A DNA stretch of 62,270 nucleotides from GCA-1730015 sp964583825 (GTDB lineage Bacteria > Pseudomonadota > Gammaproteobacteria > Granulosicoccales > Granulosicoccaceae): positions 1 through 62,270 of the forward strand of contig CAZOXM010000018.1 of assembly GCA_964583825.1 (NCBI GenBank), in the 5' to 3' direction. The translations under genes were made by a program, and so were the position numbers. Every line of letters starts with the position of its first letter. The first letter of the stretch is position 1. Below are positions 35,505 to 44,620 of this stretch, one piece after another. Under the pieces are notes generated by a model. The model worked only from the letters and a program-made list of their open reading frames with translations. It was not told the DNA's origin and ran no database searches.

Positions 35505-35783
35505 GTGAATTCAACCCGGGAACTGATTCTATACAATCGCTACGGTTGTCATCTGTGCGAAGATATGTTGTTGTCGTTGAACGACTATGCCGACGAGCTG
35601 CAGTTTGTGGTGACACTTGTGGATATTGACGACTGCCCCGAGCTGCGCAGTCGCTACAACGACGCGGTGCCGGTGTTAAGCTTTTGCGATCGGGAGATCT
35701 GTCGTCATTTCCTGGATCTAAACGCGCTGCGTGATGCGCTGACAGCCAACTTCGACGTCCATAATCAGGCGTATCAAAACTAA
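35505..35783 (+). CDS. Glutaredoxin family (DUF836) protein
   Basis: 92 residues from a GTG at 35505. It has a thioredoxin fold with the redox motif C-H-L-C at residues 16-19 (YGCHLCEDML), cis-Pro in VPVLSF and the usual short length. It is commonly found between degP/mucD and lepA in gammaproteobacteria, as here. The substrate is unknown; a thiol-disulfide role is inferred. Confidence 0.88.
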   Translation: MNSTRELILYNRYGCHLCEDMLLSLNDYADELQFVVTLVDIDDCPELRSRYNDAVPVLSFCDREICRHFLDLNALRDALTANFDVHNQAYQN

Positions 35784-35880
35784 TGCAGACCCTCCCCATT
35801 TTTAGTCCTGCCATGCGCGTGACGCGTTTGGCCCTGTGTGCTGCACCGTGGTGCCGGCGAACCGGGAATGTTGCCGGTTA

Positions 35881-37689
35881 ATGAAACAATCTCAGATACG
35901 AAACTTTTCCATCATCGCGCACATAGACCACGGCAAATCGACTATTGCTGACCGGTTTATACAGGTCTGCGGCGGACTGACCGAAAGGGAAATGTCGGAA
36001 CAGGTGCTCGACTCGATGGATCTTGAGCGAGAGCGCGGGATTACCATCAAAGCTCAGTCGGTATCACTCTATTATCAGGCTAAAAACGGGTCATCCTATC
36101 AGCTGAACTTCATAGACACGCCGGGCCACGTAGACTTCTCCTATGAAGTATCGCGCTCTCTGGCAGCCTGTGAAGGAGCACTGCTGGTGGTGGATGCATC
36201 ACAGGGTGTTGAGGCGCAGAGTGTTGCCAACTGTTATACCGCTATTGAGCAGGATCTCGAAGTGATTCCGGTGCTCAACAAAATCGATCTGCCCGCGGCC
36301 GACCCCGAACGGGTAGTCGACGAAATAGAAGAAATAATCGGCATCGAGGCGCACGATGCAGTGCAGTGCAGCGCCAAAACCGGACAGGGTATCTCTGATG
36401 TGCTGGAGATGCTGGTAGAGCGGGTGCCGCCGCCACAGGGAGATGTCGACGCACCGCTGCAGGCGCTTATCGTCGACTCCTGGTTTGATAACTTTGTCGG
36501 AGTCATATCGCTGGTCCGCATTGTAAACGGCAGCTTAAAAAAGCGTGACAAGATGCGGATCATGTCTACCGGCAGAACCTTTCTGGTTGACTCGGTGGGG
36601 GTCTTTTCGCCAAAGCGTCAGGAAACAGATCAACTCTCGGCCGGTCAGGTCGGATACATCATTGCAGGTATCAAGGAAATCGATGCGGCGAGGGTCGGTG
36701 ATACCATCACCCTGGAAACACAACAGTGCGAAACTCCGCTGGAAGGTTTCAAGGAAGTGCAACCCAGGGTGTTTGCCGGCCTCTATCCGGTCAGTGCCGA
36801 CGACTACGAGTCATTCAGAGATGCGTTGCAAAAACTGAAACTGAATGATTCGGCACTCGCGTTTGAGCCGGAGACTTCCACCGCGCTGGGCTTTGGTTTC
36901 CGCTGCGGCTTTCTCGGCATGCTGCACATGGAAATCGTGCAGGAACGGCTTGAGCGTGAGTATCAGCTCGATCTCATCACCACTGCCCCGACTGTGATCT
37001 ACGAACTGCTCGATGTGCAGGGGGAGATCACTTACATCCACAATCCATCGCAGTTGCTGCCCCCGGCTCAGCTTGCTGAAATCCGCGAGCCGATCATTCA
37101 GGCCAATATTCTCGTTCCGCAGGAATACCTGGGTGACGTGATTACACTGTGCATCGAAAAACGCGGCGTGCAAAAAAATATGCAGTATGTCGGGCGGCAG
37201 GTATCACTGACCTATGAGATGCCGCTGAGCGAGGTTGTGCTCGACTTTTTTGACCGACTTAAGTCTGTGAGTCGCGGTTATGCATCTTTTGACTACAGTT
37301 TTCTGCGATTTCAGGAATCCAACCTGGTTAAAGTCGATATACTCATCAACGGTGAAACGGTGGATGCGCTGGCTGTGATTGTTCATAAGGAACGCTCGCA
37401 ATCCCGTGGACGCGAACTCGCAGAGCGTATGAAGGACCTCATTCCCAGGCAAATGTTTGATGTGGCTGTGCAGGCGGCGATCGGTAGCCACATCATCGCA
37501 CGCAGTAATGTGAAGGCGCTGCGTAAAAATGTAACGGCCAAGTGTTACGGCGGTGACATCACACGTAAAAAGAAACTGCTTGAAAAGCAAAAGGCCGGTA
37601 AACGTCGGATGAAACAAATCGGGCGGGTAGAAATTCCCCAGGAAGCCTTCCTTGCGGTGTTGCAGGTAGACAATAAATCCGGAGGCTGA
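35881..37689 (+). CDS. lepA: Elongation factor 4 (LepA)
   Basis: 602 residues. This ribosomal GTPase acts in translation under stress and in 30S biogenesis. G1 is AHIDHGKSTIADR, G3 DTPGHVDF, G4 NKIDLPAAD and G5 within CSAKTGQG. The family-specific C-terminus (RKNVTAKCYGGDITRKKKLL) is intact. I start at the ATG at 35881 (MKQSQIRNFSIIAHIDHG), which matches the family; an upstream in-frame ATG at 35836 adds an unconserved Cys-rich stretch. It heads lepA-lepB-DUF4845-rnc-era-recO. Confidence 0.98.
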   Translation: MKQSQIRNFSIIAHIDHGKSTIADRFIQVCGGLTEREMSEQVLDSMDLERERGITIKAQSVSLYYQAKNGSSYQLNFIDTPGHVDFSYEVSRSLAACEGALLVVDASQGVEAQSVANCYTAIEQDLEVIPVLNKIDLPAADPERVVDEIEEIIGIEAHDAVQCSAKTGQGISDVLEMLVERVPPPQGDVDAPLQALIVDSWFDNFVGVISLVRIVNGSLKKRDKMRIMSTGRTFLVDSVGVFSPKRQETDQLSAGQVGYIIAGIKEIDAARVGDTITLETQQCETPLEGFKEVQPRVFAGLYPVSADDYESFRDALQKLKLNDSALAFEPETSTALGFGFRCGFLGMLHMEIVQERLEREYQLDLITTAPTVIYELLDVQGEITYIHNPSQLLPPAQLAEIREPIIQANILVPQEYLGDVITLCIEKRGVQKNMQYVGRQVSLTYEMPLSEVVLDFFDRLKSVSRGYASFDYSFLRFQESNLVKVDILINGETVDALAVIVHKERSQSRGRELAERMKDLIPRQMFDVAVQAAIGSHIIARSNVKALRKNVTAKCYGGDITRKKKLLEKQKAGKRRMKQIGRVEIPQEAFLAVLQVDNKSGG

Positions 37690-37712
37690 GACATCAGCAC
37701 GGCAACAAAATA

Positions 37713-38459
37713 ATGAATATAGACTTCTCCTTGCTACTCGTTCTCGTGACCCTTGCCTGTGGTGTGATCTGGTTTATCGGCTCGGTGATCTTCAGGCGGC
37801 CGGCCAGTTGGCTGGTTGAATATGCACGGTCGTTTTTTCCGCTGCTGTTGCTGGTGTTGGTGCTGCGCTCTTTTGTGTTCGAGCCCTTTCGAATTCCTTC
37901 GGGCTCCATGAAACCGACGCTGCTGGTCGGTGATTTTATTCTGGTGAACAAGTTTGCCTACGGCGTGCGCCTGCCGGTGATCCACAAGAAGGTGCTTGAA
38001 ACCGGTGCACCGGGGCGCGGTGATGTCGCGGTCTTTCGCTACCCGCAGGATCCGCGGCTCGACTACATTAAGCGAATCGTCGGCGTGCCGGGCGACTTGC
38101 TGCAATATCGAAACAAGCGGCTGTCGGTCAATGGTGTGCTGGCTGATCAGGAAAGTCTGGGTGAGTACGACGATCCGGATGGTGGTCGGCAAATCAGTGT
38201 GGAGATTATCGAAAACCTGATGGGCGTGGAGCATCGTATTCTCAATACCCGCAACGCCCTGAACGGTGATTTTGAAGTGAAAGTGCCGGAGGGTATGTAT
38301 TTTGCTATGGGGGACAATAGAGATAACAGTAACGATAGCCGATACTGGAAATTTGTCCCGGAAGATCATCTGGTTGGCAAGGCATTCCTGGTGTGGATGC
38401 ACTTCAACTGGCAGAACGGCGGGTTTGAATTCAGCAGGATCGGCGACGGCATTCACTAA
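37713..38459 (+). CDS. lepB: Signal peptidase I
   Basis: 248 residues, with two N-terminal membrane segments (about 5-26 and 40-53). The catalytic Ser is S65 in IPSGSMKPTL and the general base is K120 in DYIKRIVGVPGD. Box E reads GDNRDNSNDSRYW. It removes Sec/Tat signal peptides on the periplasmic face. It lies 23 bp after lepA and 12 bp before the DUF4845 gene. Confidence 0.97.
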   Translation: MNIDFSLLLVLVTLACGVIWFIGSVIFRRPASWLVEYARSFFPLLLLVLVLRSFVFEPFRIPSGSMKPTLLVGDFILVNKFAYGVRLPVIHKKVLETGAPGRGDVAVFRYPQDPRLDYIKRIVGVPGDLLQYRNKRLSVNGVLADQESLGEYDDPDGGRQISVEIIENLMGVEHRILNTRNALNGDFEVKVPEGMYFAMGDNRDNSNDSRYWKFVPEDHLVGKAFLVWMHFNWQNGGFEFSRIGDGIH

Positions 38460-38471
38460 TGGTGGACCTCA

Positions 38472-38810
38472 ATGATCAAATGGTTAATTGGACTAACGGT
38501 GGCTGGCATAGTGGGGTTGGCCGGCTTTAAGCTCGTTCCCGTCTACATCAACAACCATGCAGTCAATAAAATCGCGCAACAGGTCGTCAGTGACGTAGAG
38601 CTGAAAAACAGCCCGAAACGCGAAGTGATGGGGCGGATCCGTACGGGTTTCGCACAAAACAATATCACCCACCTCGACCCGAAAGACATCTTCAAAGTCG
38701 CGCGCGATACCAACGGCAATCTGGTACTCGACGTCAAATACGAAGAGCGTCGGAAATTAATGTACAATCTTGAGATTGTTGCTGGCTTCGACGAGCAGTT
38801 CACCTACTAG
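38472..38810 (+). CDS. DUF4845 single-pass membrane protein
   Basis: 112 residues with one N-terminal membrane helix (about 3-23, LIGLTVAGIVGLAGFKLVPV) and a periplasmic domain of about 85 residues. This small family lies consistently between lepB and rnc in beta- and gammaproteobacteria. Its function is unknown. GGTGG 10 nt upstream is the ribosome site. Confidence 0.9.
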   Translation: MIKWLIGLTVAGIVGLAGFKLVPVYINNHAVNKIAQQVVSDVELKNSPKREVMGRIRTGFAQNNITHLDPKDIFKVARDTNGNLVLDVKYEERRKLMYNLEIVAGFDEQFTY

Positions 38811-38816
38811 CAAGCT

Positions 38817-38858
38817 GAACAGTCCAACTGTTCTGTAGTCCGGTGACTGCACCGGACT
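38817..38858 (+). promoter_or_regulatory. Tandem perfect hairpins in the rnc leader
   Basis: Two stem-loops fill the 51-nt gap before rnc. The first is GAACAGT-CCA-ACTGTTC (38817-38833; 7-bp stem). The second is AGTCCGGTG-ACTG-CACCGGACT (38837-38858; 9-bp stem), ending 3 nt before the TTG start of rnc. The second occupies the place of a Shine-Dalgarno sequence. RNase III is known to control its own message in E. coli by cleaving a leader structure; a similar control is possible here. Alternatively they may attenuate readthrough from lepB. Confidence 0.6.
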
Positions 38859-38861
38859 ATC

Positions 38862-39545
38862 TTGGATTCCGCTGAAAAACACCTCGCAAGAAAGCTTAAC
38901 TACGAGTTTTCCAACCCCGCCCTGTTACGCCAGGCGCTGACCCATCGCAGTGTCGGCGCGCGCAATAACGAGCGGCTCGAATTCCTCGGAGATGGTGCGC
39001 TTAATTTCGTCATCGCCTCGGAGATCTACCGGCTCAGGCCGGAGTATCGTGAAGGTCAGCTGAGCCGGTTGCGTGCAAACCTGGTGCGCGGTGTTACGCT
39101 TGCTGAAATCGCTCGTGAAATCGGCTTGGGAGATTACCTGTCTCTCGGCAGCGGTGAACTGAAGGCGGGCGGATTTAATCGCGATTCAATTCTCGCAGAC
39201 GCACTCGAAGCGGTGGTGGGTGCCGTCTATATCGACAGTGACTATAACGGCATGGCCGCTGTGGTGTGCCACCTGTTCGCATCGCGCCTGTCCGATCTGC
39301 CGCACGATGAACCCCTGAAAGATCCAAAGACGCGCTTGCAGGAATACCTGCAGGCACGCAAGCTGCCGTTGCCGGTGTACGACCTGATCAACACCGCCGG
39401 GCAGGATCACGCGCGTACCTTCACCGTGGCAGCGAGTATCGATGAACTCGGCTTGAAAGTTTCTGCCGACGGTTCCAGCCGGCGCCGGGCCGAACAGGCT
39501 GCAGCGGAAAATGCGTTACAGCAGCTTGAGGAACAATCGACTTGA
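38862..39545 (+). CDS. rnc: Ribonuclease III
   Basis: 227 residues. The signature NERLEFLGD carries the metal ligands E40 and D44, and DALEAVVGAVY carries D113 and E116. The double-stranded RNA-binding domain spans about 155-225 (DPKTRLQEYLQ, then RRRAEQAAAENAL). It processes rRNA and other double-stranded RNA. The start is a TTG at 38862, giving the family N-terminus, directly behind two perfect hairpins. The stop overlaps the TTG start of era. Confidence 0.96.
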   Translation: MDSAEKHLARKLNYEFSNPALLRQALTHRSVGARNNERLEFLGDGALNFVIASEIYRLRPEYREGQLSRLRANLVRGVTLAEIAREIGLGDYLSLGSGELKAGGFNRDSILADALEAVVGAVYIDSDYNGMAAVVCHLFASRLSDLPHDEPLKDPKTRLQEYLQARKLPLPVYDLINTAGQDHARTFTVAASIDELGLKVSADGSSRRRAEQAAAENALQQLEEQST

Positions 39546-40432
39546 ATACCCGTTGCGGCACCATCGCACTGTCGGGCCGGCCCAACGTCGGCAAGTCTTC
39601 CCTGCTGAATCGCCTGATCGGCCAGAAACTCAGTATAACGGCACACAAGCCTCAGACCACGCGCCATGCGCTGCTCGGAATCCGCACCGTCGGAGAAACC
39701 CAGTTTGTGTATATCGACACCCCCGGTATTCACGGCAGCGAAAAAAGAACGCTCAATCGCGTGCTGAACAAAACCGCCTCGTCGGCGGCTACCGGCGCAG
39801 ATGTCATGGTGCTGGTGGTGCAGGCACTCTCGTGGACAGATGACGACTCGCTTGCGCTCGAGGTGGTGAAGCGCCAGCAGCGACCCTGGATACTGGCAGT
39901 GAATAAAGTCGATCTGGTGCAGCCCAAAGCAAAGCTGTTGCCTTGGATACAGGGCCTGCGAGGTATCGAAGAGGCAGTGGCGGTGGTGCCGATCTCTGCC
40001 ACCCGTGGTCAGAACATTGTCGAGCTGCAGCATGAAATCGAAGCGCAGTTGCCGCTTGCGCCTTTTATGTTTGACGGTGACGCGCTGACCGATCGCTCGT
40101 CCAGGTTTCTGGCATCGGAACTGGTACGTGAGCAACTGACGCGTTTTTTATCGCAGGAACTTCCTTACTCAGTCAGCGTTGAAGTGGAGCAGTTCGAACA
40201 GTCGGCATCACTGGCAAGAATCGCCGGTGTTATCTGGGTGGAAAAAGCGAGTCAGAAGTCGATTGTGATTGGCAAGGCTGGAAAACAGCTGAAGGAAATC
40301 GGCAGCCGCGCGCGCCGTGAAATGGAACAGCTGTTCGGCACGAAAGTGCATTTACAGCTATGGGTGAAGGTGAAGGATGGCTGGTCTGATGATGCCGCGA
40401 TGATCCGCAACCTTGGCTACGAATCCGAATGA
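39542..40432 (+). CDS. era: GTPase Era
   Basis: 296 residues. G1 is SGRPNVGKSSLLN, G2 lies at KPQTTRH, G3 is DTPGIHG and G4 is NKVDLVQP. The C-terminal KH domain (IVIGKAGKQLKEIGSRAR) binds the 3' end of 16S rRNA during 30S maturation. The start is a TTG at 39542 overlapping the rnc stop, so translation is probably coupled. ATGA overlap with recO. Confidence 0.97.
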   Translation: MNTRCGTIALSGRPNVGKSSLLNRLIGQKLSITAHKPQTTRHALLGIRTVGETQFVYIDTPGIHGSEKRTLNRVLNKTASSAATGADVMVLVVQALSWTDDDSLALEVVKRQQRPWILAVNKVDLVQPKAKLLPWIQGLRGIEEAVAVVPISATRGQNIVELQHEIEAQLPLAPFMFDGDALTDRSSRFLASELVREQLTRFLSQELPYSVSVEVEQFEQSASLARIAGVIWVEKASQKSIVIGKAGKQLKEIGSRARREMEQLFGTKVHLQLWVKVKDGWSDDAAMIRNLGYESE

Positions 40433-41160
40433 GTCAAACGCGATTCGACTTAAACCCCGCTTATGTTATTCACTCGCGCTCGTATCGCGACACCAGCCTG
40501 ATTGTCGAAGTGTTCACGGCGGCTCAGGGGCGACTGTCGCTGCTGGCGCGCGGTGCGAAGTCCGGCAGGCAGAAAAAATCACTGATGCTGCAGCCGTTTA
40601 GAAAGCTGCATGTCGCCTGGGCTGGTCGAGGGGAACTGCCGGTATTGTCCGCGGTGGAAGAGGCGGGCGGCAGTAGACGATTGCAGGGGGAAGCGCTTGC
40701 CTGTGGCTACTATATCAACGAATTGATCTATCATTTGCTGCCGCGGTTTGAACCGGCAGCGGAACTGTTTGTGATGTACTGGCCGGTGATCGAGGCAATT
40801 GAAGCGGAGGCCACCCGGGAAAGTGCCTTGCGCCGGTTTGAGTTCAGTTTGCTGCAACATACCGGCTATGCGCCATTGTTGAGTCACGAGTGGGATAGCG
40901 GTGAGGAGGTTGTCGCCGGTCAGCGCTACCGCTATCGCGTGCCCGAGGGACCGGAAGCGACTGCCGGTGATGAGGGATTGATGCTATCCGGCGAAACGCT
41001 GCTGGAACTCGAAGCGCAACAGTTTGAGTCTCTCACCCATGTGAAAGAAGCAAGAGATTTAGCCCGTATCCTGATTCACTACCAGCTCAACGGACGTGAG
41101 TTGTTGTCGAGGTCATTGTTCAACAGCATGCAAAAACTTGTTGCCGGTAGCAGTGAGTGA
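40429..41160 (+). CDS. recO: DNA repair protein RecO
   Basis: 243 residues. It has an N-terminal OB fold (YVIHSRSYRDTSLIVEVFT) and an alpha-helical C-terminal half. It anneals single strands and loads RecA together with RecR at gaps. It is the third gene of rnc-era-recO, translationally coupled to era through ATGA. The usual next gene, pdxJ, is absent; a DUF455 gene follows. Confidence 0.95.
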   Translation: MSQTRFDLNPAYVIHSRSYRDTSLIVEVFTAAQGRLSLLARGAKSGRQKKSLMLQPFRKLHVAWAGRGELPVLSAVEEAGGSRRLQGEALACGYYINELIYHLLPRFEPAAELFVMYWPVIEAIEAEATRESALRRFEFSLLQHTGYAPLLSHEWDSGEEVVAGQRYRYRVPEGPEATAGDEGLMLSGETLLELEAQQFESLTHVKEARDLARILIHYQLNGRELLSRSLFNSMQKLVAGSSE

Positions 41161-41205
41161 CAACATTGAATACACATAACATTCTCTGATGCACGGCAGG
41201 CGATT

Positions 41206-42033
41206 GTGAAAGACTTTTTTCTGGCGGCACACAAAGCGCTTCACAGCTGCAGTATTACCTGCAAGCGCCAGCTGTTATCCGATTTGTGGGCAGCGCTTGA
41301 TTCCGCGGACTTCAACAGTACCGATGCACCGATCCGGGTTGATGATCCGGGCCGCCCGGTGTTGCCGATGCTGGTGCACCCGTCGGAGGTGCCTCGGCGC
41401 AGGCTCGGTAGTATCAAAGGCAGAGTCGGCCTGATCCACGCGATCGCGCATATAGAGTTCAATGCGGTCAATCTGGCGCTCGATGCCGTTTATCGCTTTA
41501 GAAATATGCCGCAGGATTTTTATCGTGACTGGTTGCAGGTAGCACGCGATGAATCGCGGCATTTTGAAATGCTGAATACCAGGCTGCACGAGCTCGGCAG
41601 CAGCTACGGGGCGCTGGTGGCACATGGTGGCATGTGGGAGATGGCGGTTCAGACAGACTACGATGTCGGCGTGCGCATGGCATTGGTGCCGCGTGTGCTG
41701 GAGGCGCGTGGACTCGATGTGACGCCCGCAATGATCGACAAACTGGATCAGCACGGGGATGCCGCCACGGTCGCGATTCTGCAGCAGATATTGCGTGAAG
41801 AAATTGATCATGTCAGGGTGGGCAACCGCTGGTTTAAACATGTCTGCGAACGTCAGGGGCGGGAGCCGATTACCACGTTTAGTCGGTATCTGCGCAAACA
41901 CGGGCGAATCGCACTTCGCGGCCCGTTCAACCGGGAGGCTCGACTGCAGGCGGGCTTCACCGAACAGGAACTACGCGAGCTGATCGCGCTTGAGGCCGAG
42001 TTCAAACAGAGCTTTGCGCTTGAGACGGCATAA
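41206..42033 (+). CDS. DUF455 ferritin-like protein
   Basis: 275 residues from a GTG at 41206. The helical ferritin-like core has candidate metal ligands in AIAHIEFNAVNLALD, DESRHFEML and REEIDHVRVG, the E/ExxH arrangement of di-iron proteins. The family (COG2833) is widespread in Proteobacteria and uncharacterised; oxidation or hydroxylation of an unknown substrate can be guessed. It follows recO by 45 bp and ends 17 bp before the convergent lpxH. Confidence 0.85.
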   Translation: MKDFFLAAHKALHSCSITCKRQLLSDLWAALDSADFNSTDAPIRVDDPGRPVLPMLVHPSEVPRRRLGSIKGRVGLIHAIAHIEFNAVNLALDAVYRFRNMPQDFYRDWLQVARDESRHFEMLNTRLHELGSSYGALVAHGGMWEMAVQTDYDVGVRMALVPRVLEARGLDVTPAMIDKLDQHGDAATVAILQQILREEIDHVRVGNRWFKHVCERQGREPITTFSRYLRKHGRIALRGPFNREARLQAGFTEQELRELIALEAEFKQSFALETA

Positions 42034-42050
42034 CGCACGCTCCGGGTTAA

Positions 42051-42803
42051 CTACTCTTTGGCGGTGAGTGAATTGCCGTCCCATCGGAACAGTCTGCAGC
42101 TTTCCTCGCTGGCCAGTGCAATGATCGCGTGGTCGCTGTGCCAGTCGCCGAGCACCATCCGTTCAACGCCCTGACTGTTGTCATCGCCGCTGTAGTGCGC
42201 CGGCCGGTGAGTATGTCCGTGAATCAGTCGTTCGACGTTTTCTGATTGAAGCAGCGACTCCAGCGCATCCCGGTTGATGTCGGCAATATTATTGGTATGC
42301 GCGCGGTGGCCCCTGGCCTGGCTGGTGCTCCTGATCATCCTCGCTGTGGCCTCTCTTTCACTCACCGACTTGGCAAGGAAATCAGACTGCCAGCCGTCGT
42401 TTCGCACCATCCTGCGATAAAACTGATACTGATTGTCATCGGTGCAAAGCGTATCGCCATGCATGAGCAGTGTTTTCTTACCGGCGATATCAACGGTCAG
42501 CGTGTCCTCGCGGAACAGAGTCCCGCCAAAGCCTTCAACGAACTTCTCGCCGAGCAGGAAATCCCGGTTGCCGTGCATGACGCTGATCCGAATCCCGTTA
42601 TTGCAAAGTTCTCTGAGTCGCGACGAAACTTCGCGAGCGGTGTGATCACTGGCGTCGTCACCGATCCAGTATTCAAACAGGTCTCCGAGAATAAATATCT
42701 CATCGACAGAGTTGGCAATATGGGTAAACAGCGCAAACGCCAGGCCGGTAATTTCCGGTTCACTCGATTGCAGATGGAGGTCAGAAATCAGTAGCGTTTG
42801 CAT
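42051..42803 (-). CDS. lpxH: UDP-2,3-diacylglucosamine diphosphatase LpxH
   Basis: 250 residues. This manganese phosphoesterase hydrolyses UDP-2,3-diacylglucosamine to lipid X in lipid A synthesis, at the inner face of the membrane. Metallophosphoesterase motifs are LISDLHLQSSEPE, LGDLFEYWIGDD, MHGNRDFLLG, MHGDTLC and HGHTHRP. It follows the cyclophilin gene by 3 bp, the ppiB-lpxH order seen in enterobacteria. Confidence 0.96.
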   Translation of the reverse strand: MQTLLISDLHLQSSEPEITGLAFALFTHIANSVDEIFILGDLFEYWIGDDASDHTAREVSSRLRELCNNGIRISVMHGNRDFLLGEKFVEGFGGTLFREDTLTVDIAGKKTLLMHGDTLCTDDNQYQFYRRMVRNDGWQSDFLAKSVSEREATARMIRSTSQARGHRAHTNNIADINRDALESLLQSENVERLIHGHTHRPAHYSGDDNSQGVERMVLGDWHSDHAIIALASEESCRLFRWDGNSLTAKE

Positions 42804-42806
42804 TGA

Positions 42807-43307
42807 TCAGCTATTGTCTGCGTTCACAGCAGTTTCAATTACCAGTGCTTCGATTGGCACATCACCATGGCCGCCGTGGTTTCCGGTGGGGACGGTACTC
42901 ATTTCCATTACCACGTCCATGCCTTCCACCACTTTACCGAAGACACAATAGCCCCATCCGTTGGGCGACTTTTCCGTGTGATTCAGAAAGCTGTTGTCGT
43001 TAACATTGATAAAGAACTGTGCGGTGGCGGAGTGGGGGTCACCGGTGCGTGCCATTGCCAGTGTGCCGGTATCGTTGGCGAGACCGTTATCCGCTTCGTT
43101 GGCAATGGCTGCCTGCGTGGGTTTTTGCTGCATGTCTGCGCTAAAGCCACCACCCTGAATCATAAAACTCGGAATGACCCGGTGGAAGATGGTGCCATCG
43201 TAGTGCCCGCCATTCACGTAAGATAAAAAGTTCTCGCAGGTGGCCGGTGCCTTGTCGTGGTCCAGCTCAATGACGATCGCGCCTTTGTTGGTGTTCAAGG
43301 TAATCAT
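42807..43307 (-). CDS. ppiB: Cytoplasmic peptidyl-prolyl isomerase (cyclophilin) PpiB
   Basis: 166 residues, no signal peptide. Cyclophilin motifs are present: FHRVIPSFMIQGGGF with the catalytic Arg, SATAQFFINVNDN and GYCVFGKVVEGMDVV. It speeds folding around proline bonds in the cytoplasm. It lies 3 bp after a second, exported cyclophilin gene, so the two look like an ancestral duplication in one operon. Confidence 0.96.
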   Translation of the reverse strand: MITLNTNKGAIVIELDHDKAPATCENFLSYVNGGHYDGTIFHRVIPSFMIQGGGFSADMQQKPTQAAIANEADNGLANDTGTLAMARTGDPHSATAQFFINVNDNSFLNHTEKSPNGWGYCVFGKVVEGMDVVMEMSTVPTGNHGGHGDVPIEALVIETAVNADNS

Positions 43308-43310
43308 GCT

Positions 43311-43985
43311 TTACTCGGTCTTCTGTTCCGGTTGTTGTTCCGATGGCTGTTCGGTGTTTTCGTCATCGGTCTGGTTTGTATTCGAATTGTTAATCAGAGT
43401 GACTGATTCAATCACAATCGGGTTGGCGGGTACGTCCCTAGCGAAGGGGCCGGCCGGGCCGGTCGGCGTCTTGCCGATCCAGTCGGCGACATCCTGTCCT
43501 TCAACGACGCGTCCGAAAACGGCGTAGCCCCAGCCGGCGATATCTTTGGATCGATAATTCAGAAAGTCGTTGTTTGCGGTATTGATAAAGAACTGGGCAG
43601 TCGCTGAGTGCGGTGACTGGGTGCGTGCCATGGCAATGGTGAAACGGTCGTTTTTGAGTTCGTTATCCGCCTCGTTCTGGATCGGATCGCGAGTATCCTT
43701 TTTTTCAAATCCAAGGGTGAACCCGCCGCCCTGTATCATGAAGTCTTTTATCACCCGGTGAAAAATGGTGCCTTCGTAGTATCCGTCGCTGACATACTGT
43801 AAAAAATTCTCGACGGTTTCCGGTGCCTTCTGCGGTTCGAGTTCTATGGTCATCTCACCGAGATTGGTCACCATGCGTACGCGCGGGTTGGGTTCGGCGG
43901 CAGCCGACGGGTCGACTGCGAACAAGGTGAGTACACAGGCAAAAATGCCGACGGCACGCAAATGATAAGGAGCTGGTCTGGTCAT
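43311..43985 (-). CDS. ppiA: Periplasmic peptidyl-prolyl isomerase (cyclophilin) PpiA
   Basis: 224 residues. It has a signal peptide (about 1-29, AVGIFACVLTLFAVDPSAAA) and a cyclophilin core (FHRVIKDFMIQGGGF, SATAQFFINTANN, GYAVFGRVVEGQDV). The C-terminal tail of about 25 residues is rich in Asn, Gln and Glu (NTNQTDDENTEQPSEQQPE) and is probably disordered. First gene of the ppiA-ppiB-lpxH unit. Confidence 0.94.
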   Translation of the reverse strand: MTRPAPYHLRAVGIFACVLTLFAVDPSAAAEPNPRVRMVTNLGEMTIELEPQKAPETVENFLQYVSDGYYEGTIFHRVIKDFMIQGGGFTLGFEKKDTRDPIQNEADNELKNDRFTIAMARTQSPHSATAQFFINTANNDFLNYRSKDIAGWGYAVFGRVVEGQDVADWIGKTPTGPAGPFARDVPANPIVIESVTLINNSNTNQTDDENTEQPSEQQPEQKTE

Positions 43986-44110
43986 ATGGATGAAGGGTGC
44001 TGTGTGAGGTTACGCTTTCGCCTATACTATCGCGTTCTGACCCACGTACCAATGTGCGCGGGCAAGATACGCTCTGTATTTCCTACCCCCACGGCTCATA
44101 CCTGCTACCT

Positions 44111-44617
44111 GTGACATCGCCCGACCCTAAAAAAACATCCGCACCGGAAGGCGAGAAACCGGCGCGTGGTTCCCTGGCCAAGCGCCGACGCAATGCACGC
44201 CAGAAAGCCATGCAGGCTCTGTATCAGTGGGACTTCGATCCGGCCTCGGCATCAATTGAGAATATCGTACAGCAGTTCTGCGACCTGCAGAATATGGACA
44301 GGGTAGACACGGATTTTTTCCGCGAACTGGTCACCCATGTGACTGCGAATCTGTCTGACATTGATAACAGTATCGTCAGTTTCGCTGACCGGGAACTCGC
44401 CGAACTCGATCCGGTGGAACGCGCCGTCCTCAGAGTGACCTGTGCCGAACTTCGCTGCCGGCCGGATATCCCCTACCGGGTTGTCGTCAATGAAGCAGTC
44501 GAAGTGGCCAGAGTGTTCGGTGCCGAAGATGGCTACAAGTTCGTCAATGGCGTGGCAGACAAGCTGGCTGCGGAGCTTCGCGCAGTAGAGTATCGCCATT
44601 CCGACAAGCAGGAATAG
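44111..44617 (+). CDS. nusB: Transcription antitermination factor NusB
   Basis: 168 residues from a GTG at 44111. The core begins at RRNARQKAMQALYQWDFD and includes DPVERAVLRVTCAELRCRPDIPY (split here only by reading) and VNEAVEVARVFGAEDGYKFVNGV-type blocks. NusB with NusE binds boxA RNA and supports rRNA transcription. The start is uncertain: no Shine-Dalgarno sequence is visible, and the frame stays open upstream to 43997 without conserved sequence. The N-terminal 25 residues (rich in Pro, Lys, Glu) are an extension. pgpA follows directly; thiL, which often lies between them, is absent. Confidence 0.92.
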   Translation: MTSPDPKKTSAPEGEKPARGSLAKRRRNARQKAMQALYQWDFDPASASIENIVQQFCDLQNMDRVDTDFFRELVTHVTANLSDIDNSIVSFADRELAELDPVERAVLRVTCAELRCRPDIPYRVVVNEAVEVARVFGAEDGYKFVNGVADKLAAELRAVEYRHSDKQE

Positions 44618-44620
44618 TTG

